From assembly GCA_014896635.1 (NCBI GenBank), contig JADBKA010000041.1, positions 1 through 27,126 of the forward strand: a stretch of 27,126 bases of DNA, given 5' to 3'. Within the stretch, counting starts at the first letter, position 1, and each line of letters starts with the position of its first letter. The notes beneath the pieces were generated by a model. The model did not search any database and was not told where the DNA came from. It worked only from the letters and a program-made list of their open reading frames with translations. Source of the stretch: Ktedonobacteraceae bacterium. Its GTDB lineage: Bacteria; Chloroflexota; Ktedonobacteria; Ktedonobacterales; Ktedonobacteraceae. Shown here piece by piece: positions 22,885 to 27,126 of the stretch. The position numbers were made by a program, and so were the translations under genes.

Positions 22885-23700
22885 CTAGCGAGTCGAGCCG
22901 CTCAGCGCCTTCTCTGCCTGGGGGCGGGCTTCCAGTTCGCGCTGCGAAGGAGGTGGGGGACCGGCAGCACCGCCATCCTTACGGATACGCCAGAAGTGGA
23001 CCGCCATCAACAGAGCCGCCGCCAGCGGGAACAGGATCACGTGGCCGACATAGAAACGGATCAACGTCGGCTGACCTACCGCACCACCTCCGACCAGCAC
23101 CTTGTAGACGGGGTCACCCACCAGAGGCGTGTACGGCGCCAGGTTGGTGCCAACGGTGATAGCCCAGAGTGCAATCTGGTCCCAGGGCAGCAGGTAGCCG
23201 GTAAAGCTCAGGAAGAGCGTCACGAAGAAGAGGAGCACACCCACAACCCAGTTGAACTCTCTGGGCGGCTTGTAGGCACCGTGATAGAAAACACGAATCA
23301 TATGCGCCGTCACAGAAATCACCATCAGGTGAGCCGCCCAGCGATGCATGTTGCGTGTCAGGTGGCCGAACGAGATGGCGCTTTGCAACTGGTTGATGTT
23401 CTGGTATGCCACATCAGTGCTGGGGATGTAGTAGAACATCAGAAAAACGCCAGTAATCGTGAGCAGCAGAAACAGAAAGAACGAGATACCACCCATACAC
23501 CAGGTATAGGTAATCTTCATGGCCTGACGACTCACCTTCACCGGGTGCAGGTGCAGAAATACGTTGCTCATCATCACCAGTGACTGGTTCAATGGCGTGT
23601 CAGGGTAGCCGTGACGGAAGAGAGAGCGCCACGCCTGACTCTCAACGATTTTCTGCGTTGCCAGGTCAAGCAAGCTTTTGTTAGGAGTTGTAGAATTCAC
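22885..23700 (-). CDS. Cytochrome b6-like haem protein (N-terminal half of cytochrome b)
   Basis: A 271-residue protein with four membrane helices and the haem-b ligands H119 and H133 (14 apart; MHRW and TAHMIRV) and H220 and H235 (15 apart; YVGHV and AVHFWRIRKDGG). The spacing is that of cytochrome b6. LPWDQIALWA is the conserved Qo-side segment. C68 (TWCMGGIS) falls where plastid and Bacillus-type proteins hold the cysteine that binds haem c-n/c-i. The C-terminal tail (about 242-271) is Pro/Gly-rich and hydrophilic. The start is GTG at 23698-23700 with AGGAGG 4 nt upstream, a strong site. It heads a five-gene operon, and an extended -10 promoter lies about 90 bp upstream. Quinol oxidation at the membrane is its role within the complex. 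Confidence 0.95.
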   Translation of the reverse strand: MNSTTPNKSLLDLATQKIVESQAWRSLFRHGYPDTPLNQSLVMMSNVFLHLHPVKVSRQAMKITYTWCMGGISFFLFLLLTITGVFLMFYYIPSTDVAYQNINQLQSAISFGHLTRNMHRWAAHLMVISVTAHMIRVFYHGAYKPPREFNWVVGVLLFFVTLFLSFTGYLLPWDQIALWAITVGTNLAPYTPLVGDPVYKVLVGGGAVGQPTLIRFYVGHVILFPLAAALLMAVHFWRIRKDGGAAGPPPPSQRELEARPQAEKALSGSTR

Positions 23701-23790
23701 TGTGCCTCCTCAGAAGTATCAAAACTTGAGCATCGTAGATCTATTGGAAAAAATACCTATCGCGCAGCAATACCTTTCGCTGTGAGGCCG

Positions 23791-23799
23791 ATTATAACA
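23791..23799 (-). promoter_or_regulatory. Extended -10 promoter of the cytochrome b/Rieske operon
   Basis: On the minus strand, TATAAT (plus-strand ATTATA, 23791-23796) is preceded by TG plus one base, giving TGTTATAAT, an extended -10. The -35 position shows no good hexamer. The predicted start is near 23783, leaving a leader of about 80 nt to the GTG. Confidence 0.55.
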
Positions 23800-24032
23800 C
23801 ACCGCACAGAGGAAGCATACTCTGTGTGTCGTGCTTCTTTTTCTCTCCTCTCTTGTCTTTCCAGTCCCCGGCAGGCTGAACAAACGAACCCAGAAATCCA
23901 GGGGCTGCAAGTATACTCTAATTATAGGAAATTATTGCACTCCAGAGGAAGAGCAGCATGCGTTGCAAGATATCTGCCGCACTGACATACTGATAGTCGA
24001 ACCTAAGATACGTCAGTATCCCGGCGTATAGC

Positions 24033-24272
24033 ATCAGGTGGATACCTGATTTTTGTAGAGGGAGTACCTGATTTCCCACGCGCCGGTGCGCATGTGGACG
24101 CCTGATTTTGTGATGGCTGGCCCTTTCCACCGTTCTTCATCTGTTGATTGCCAGTAATTCGTGTGATTGAATAGAACGGCGCAAGGTTTGAAGCGACCTG
24201 GCGCGAGTTTGAAACGGAGCGCGAGCAAACTGTGAGATGACTGCCTGTAGACTAGAGATAAGGGCCTGATTT
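24033..24272. repeat. Cluster of CCTGATTT direct repeats with a perfect inverted repeat
   Basis: CCTGATTT occurs at 24045-24052, 24067-24074, 24101-24108 and 24265-24272, each in a similar (T/G)GGA-N2 context for the first three. ATCAGGT and ACCTGAT (24033-24050) form a perfect 7-bp inverted repeat with a 4-nt centre. CCACGCGC and GCGC-GTGG (about 24076-24097) form another stem with a 2-nt bulge. Multiple short repeats around an inverted terminus recall the ends of IS21-type insertion sequences, but no transposase is present. A multi-site operator is the other reading. Confidence 0.5.
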
Positions 24273-24290
24273 CTCCTGCTGTCACGGGCA

Positions 24291-24319
24291 TTGCAACCGG
24301 CCTTATTATTTTTTATGAC
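24291..24319 (+). promoter_or_regulatory. Weak candidate promoter for cydDC
   Basis: TTGCAA (24291-24296), 17 nt, then TATGAC (24314-24319): each hexamer matches consensus at 4 of 6 positions. It is 49 bp before the cydD ATG, and no better pair is visible. Confidence 0.3.
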
Positions 24320-24367
24320 GCATTCGAGTTCGAGAACAGGCTTTTTGCTTTATGGATGTGCTGATTG

Positions 24368-26104
24368 ATGGATAAAAAACTATGGCCATATATCAAACAG
24401 GCTCGTGGTTGGCTTGTTCTGACGGTTGGTTGTGCTCTGCTGGCGGCCACTCTGACAGTGGTGCAGATGCTGCTGCTAAGCCAGATCGTGAGCCGGGTCT
24501 TTCTGGCGCGGCAGCTACTTGAACAGGTGAGCGGCCTGCTTGGGCTGCTGCTGGCTGTGCTTGTCGCACGCGGTGCCTTCATCTGGGGACGCGAAGTGGC
24601 GGCGCAGCAGGGAGCGATCCGTGTCAAGGCTCTATTGCGCTCTCGCCTGTTTATGCACCTGCTGCGCCTGGGACCGGCCTTCAGCAGGGGAGAGCGCACA
24701 GGAGAACTGGTGACAACGATGAGTGAGGGCATTGAGCGGCTCGATGCTTATGTCAGCCGCTACCTGCCACAAACCGTGTTGAGCGTGTTAATTCCGCTGC
24801 TCATTCTACTTGTTGTGATAACGCTGGACAGCACCAGCGCGCTACTACTCCTGCTCACTGGCCCGATCATTCCTTTGCTGATGATCCTGGTCGGCAGCTA
24901 TGCGGAAAAGCATATGCGGCGGCAATGGCTGGCGTTATCACATATGAGCGCGCATTTTCTTGATGTCGTGCAAGGACTGACAACTTTAAAGCTATTTCGC
25001 CGCAGCCAGGACGAACATGAACGTATCAAGCGCATCAGCGATGATTTTCGGAAGAGAACCCTGCGTGTGCTGCGCATCGCGTTTCTCTCAGGAGCGGTGC
25101 TCGAATTTATGTCAACCGTTGCTATTGGCCTGATAGCCGTCGTGCTCGGCATTCGCCTGCTTAACCAGGGCATCTCTTTCGAGCACGCCTTTCTTGTTCT
25201 GCTGCTCACGCCGGAGTTTTTCCGCCCGCTGCGTGATCTTGGCGTGCATCGTCATGCCGGGCTGGAAGGGAAGGTGGCAGCGCAGCGGATCGTCGAAATT
25301 CTGGAGACAGCGCCACCAGTGCGAGATGCCGCTGCAACAGAGTTGCGGCCTCAACCGGCGCTGACCATCGCGTTGAGCGGCGTGAGCTATAGCTACGCTG
25401 GCAGTGAGCAGCCAGCTCTCAACGATATTACGTTGACGCTGCCTGCTGGTGTCTGTACCGCTCTGGTAGGACGCAGCGGAGCGGGCAAGAGTACGCTGGC
25501 GAATCTGCTCCTGCGCTTCATTGACGCCAATAGTGGAACGATCACGGTCAATGGCATTCCGCTGACATCTCTACCGGTGGAAGAGTGGCGCTCTTCTATC
25601 GCGCTGGTGCCGCAGCAGCCCTATCTGTTCTATGGTAGTGTGCGCGAGAACATTCGCCTGGCCCGTCCTGATGCGAGCGATGACGAGGTGGAAAGAGCCG
25701 CCGGGCAGGCGGGAGCGCTGACGTTTATCGAGCAATTGCCGCAGGGCTTTGACACGCCGCTGGGAGAGCGCGGTCTACGGTTGAGCGCGGGGCAGGCGCA
25801 ACGTCTTGCGCTAGCGCGCGCATTTTTGAAGAACGCACCACTGCTGATTCTCGACGAGCCGACATCCAGTCTTGATCCAGAGAGCGAAACGCTGATCCGG
25901 CAGTCGCTGCAACGTTTGATGCGTGACCGCACGGTCCTGGTCATTGCGCATCGCCTCAATACTATCGCGCAGGCCGGGCAGATTGCCGTACTGGAGCAAG
26001 GACGACTGGTCGAGGTTGGGCCGCCTGAGGAGCTGTTGAAGCGTAATGGTTTTTTTGCGCGCCTGGCTGGAGTGAGATGGCAGGAGGAGCAAGCTGTGCT
26101 ATGA
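24368..26104 (+). CDS. cydD: CydD-like ABC exporter subunit (thiol/haem-linked, cytochrome assembly)
   Basis: A 578-residue ABC half-transporter. Six helices fill about 1-310, and the nucleotide-binding domain fills about 335-578. Walker A is GRSGAGKST (368-376), the signature LSAGQAQ starts at 472, Walker B LLILDEP ends at D496-E497, and the switch histidine lies in VIAHRLNT. CydDC exports glutathione/cysteine or handles haem, and is needed to assemble cytochrome bd and other cytochromes. The pair of two heterodimeric half-transporter genes with a 4-bp ATGA overlap to a CydC-like partner supports the assignment. I chose the ATG at 24368, one codon after a TTG. The ribosome site is weak (GGA about 11 nt upstream). 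It is divergent from the cytochrome operon. No cydAB lies in the window. Confidence 0.88.
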   Translation: MDKKLWPYIKQARGWLVLTVGCALLAATLTVVQMLLLSQIVSRVFLARQLLEQVSGLLGLLLAVLVARGAFIWGREVAAQQGAIRVKALLRSRLFMHLLRLGPAFSRGERTGELVTTMSEGIERLDAYVSRYLPQTVLSVLIPLLILLVVITLDSTSALLLLLTGPIIPLLMILVGSYAEKHMRRQWLALSHMSAHFLDVVQGLTTLKLFRRSQDEHERIKRISDDFRKRTLRVLRIAFLSGAVLEFMSTVAIGLIAVVLGIRLLNQGISFEHAFLVLLLTPEFFRPLRDLGVHRHAGLEGKVAAQRIVEILETAPPVRDAAATELRPQPALTIALSGVSYSYAGSEQPALNDITLTLPAGVCTALVGRSGAGKSTLANLLLRFIDANSGTITVNGIPLTSLPVEEWRSSIALVPQQPYLFYGSVRENIRLARPDASDDEVERAAGQAGALTFIEQLPQGFDTPLGERGLRLSAGQAQRLALARAFLKNAPLLILDEPTSSLDPESETLIRQSLQRLMRDRTVLVIAHRLNTIAQAGQIAVLEQGRLVEVGPPEELLKRNGFFARLAGVRWQEEQAVL

Positions 26105-27126
26105 GAGTGTTTATGCGCCTGCTCACATTGCTTTCGCCATTTCGCTGGTGGATCGCGCTGGCGATTTTTCTTGGCTGTGTCACCGTTGCCAGCAACATCG
26201 GCCTGCTTGGTATGGCTGCCTACCTGATTGCCGATGCGGCGCTGGTTCCGCTACTGGTGCTGCTCACTGTTCCCGTCTTTATAGTACGCTTAATGGGTAT
26301 TGTGCGTCCTGCTGCTCGTTATGCCGAGCGCCTGGTCTCGCATGATGGCGTCTTCCGCCTGCTGGCGCGCCTGCGTACCTGGATGTACAGTCGGTTGGAG
26401 CCGCGTGCGCCGCTGCACCTGCTGACCCATCGCAGCGGTGATCTGCTGGCGCGCCTGGTTGCTGACATTGACGAGTTACAGAATCTCTACCTGCGTGTGG
26501 TCTCACCCATTATTGTGGCGCTTGCCATGAGCCTGTTCGCCTTCAGCCTTTTCTCAATCTTCAGTTCGCTGCTGGCCTGGACGGCCCTGGCATTTCTGCT
26601 GCTGGCCGGTCTGGGCTTACCTCTGCTCACTTACCTGCTGGCGCGTGGGCTGGGGAGGCGACAGCTTGCGCTGCGCGCCGAGCAGAAGGCGCAGATCGTA
26701 GATGGTGTGCAGGGTATCCAGGATATTCTGGCCTATGGGCGAAGTGAGGAGCAGCTCAAGAAGATCAGTCGGCTCGACCAGGCTCTAGGGACTCTACAAC
26801 GTCGTATGGCGCGTGTTAGCGGTCTGCAAGAAGCGTTGAATGACCTGCTGATGAATCTGGCACTCTGGGTGCTGCTGGCTCTGGCGATTCCGCTGGTGAC
26901 GGCGAAAGCGATTGATGGTGTCTACCTCGCTGTGCTGGCTCTGCTCATTCTTGCCAGTTTTGAGGCGATTCAGCCGCTGGCACCGGCTTTCCAGTTGCTC
27001 GAGCACTCGCTGGCTGCTGGCAGGCGACTCTTCAGCGTCGCTGATACGCCGCTAGCGGTTATTGAGCGGCCTGACCCGTTGCCAGTACCGGCAGGGCGGA
27101 CGATGAGGGATTACAGCTTGCAATTT
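26101..27126 (+). CDS. cydC: CydC-like ABC exporter subunit, 5' part (3' end outside window)
   Basis: The frame starts at ATG 26101, overlapping the cydD stop as ATGA, and stays open to the window end, giving 342 residues. It holds the membrane domain of the second half-transporter. The early helices (SPFRWWIALAIFLGCVTVAS; MAAYLIADAALVPLLVLLTV) are followed by RYAERLVSHDGVFRLLARLRTWMY and RSGDLLARLVADIDELQNLYLRVVSP, both typical of CydC. QGIQDILAYGRSEEQL and LAPAFQLLEHSLAAGRRLF precede the start of the nucleotide-binding domain, which is cut off. Translation is probably coupled to cydD. Confidence 0.88.
   Translation, partial: MRVFMRLLTLLSPFRWWIALAIFLGCVTVASNIGLLGMAAYLIADAALVPLLVLLTVPVFIVRLMGIVRPAARYAERLVSHDGVFRLLARLRTWMYSRLEPRAPLHLLTHRSGDLLARLVADIDELQNLYLRVVSPIIVALAMSLFAFSLFSIFSSLLAWTALAFLLLAGLGLPLLTYLLARGLGRRQLALRAEQKAQIVDGVQGIQDILAYGRSEEQLKKISRLDQALGTLQRRMARVSGLQEALNDLLMNLALWVLLALAIPLVTAKAIDGVYLAVLALLILASFEAIQPLAPAFQLLEHSLAAGRRLFSVADTPLAVIERPDPLPVPAGRTMRDYSLQF

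Larger units (their letters stand above)
23701..24367. other. 667-bp divergent intergenic region between the cytochrome operon and cydD
   Basis: Holds the minus-strand operon promoter (23791-23799), several inverted repeats, a cluster of CCTGATTT repeats (24033-24272) and a weak cydD promoter. An 85-residue minus-strand frame (24034-24291) covers the repeats, but I see no recognisable product or ribosome site for it, and treat it as spurious or as a decayed gene remnant. Confidence 0.6.

Noticed and set aside
24034..24291. 85-codon minus-strand frame over the CCTGATTT repeats
   Set aside because: No ribosome site, no recognisable domain, and its C-terminal part is made of the repeats; possible decayed remnant only.

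Overview
This window looks like chromosome from a Chloroflexota bacterium, most likely class Ktedonobacteria or a close relative. I infer this from moderately GC-rich coding sequence with strong AG-rich ribosome binding sites, a cytochrome b split into b6-like and subunit-IV-like genes beside a blue-copper protein, a paired AAA+/VWA system, Thr/Pro-linker secreted proteins, and no outer-membrane genes. The taxonomic call is inference; no rRNA is present.

Left part (1-4377): the 3' end of a secreted Thr/Pro-linker protein and a membrane-anchored spermidine-synthase-like methyltransferase lie on the plus strand. They are followed by purA (adenylosuccinate synthetase), which converges on minus-strand rsmG (16S rRNA methyltransferase). 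A 465-bp gap (4378-4842) has a strong extended -10 promoter reading into about 200 nt of structured, non-coding sequence that ends at a hairpin. This is a candidate small RNA. The same hairpin, read on the minus strand, is a good terminator for the next gene block.

Middle block (4843-14731, all minus strand, read right to left): rdgB (house-cleaning NTPase), a DnaQ-exonuclease/DinG-helicase fusion with eroded ATPase motifs, a cytoplasmic molybdopterin oxidoreductase, a MoxR/magnesium-chelatase-type AAA+ ATPase, and its VWA partner. A divergent tRNA-Thr(CGU) with a perfect consensus promoter starts the next region. It is followed by a DUF1992 protein, larC (nickel-pincer cofactor) and glgA (glycogen synthase), all on the minus strand.

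Right block (18611-23800, minus strand): a five-gene operon for a quinol-oxidising cytochrome b/Rieske complex. The order is b6-like cytochrome b, subunit IV, Tat-type Rieske protein, a membrane-anchored protein joining a cytochrome-c-like domain (with the haem motif lost) to a type-1 copper domain, and a roughly 12-helix membrane protein I do not recognise. It has an extended -10 promoter at the front and an 18-bp perfect stem terminator-like structure at the end. This operon is the most interesting part of the window: electron exit from the Rieske centre appears to run through copper rather than haem c.

Divergently from it, after a 667-bp gap with a cluster of CCTGATTT repeats and inverted repeats, starts cydD-cydC (a thiol/haem-related ABC exporter needed for cytochrome assembly). 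cydC runs off the end of the window. The pairing of a respiratory complex with a cytochrome-assembly exporter suggests an electron-transport locus.
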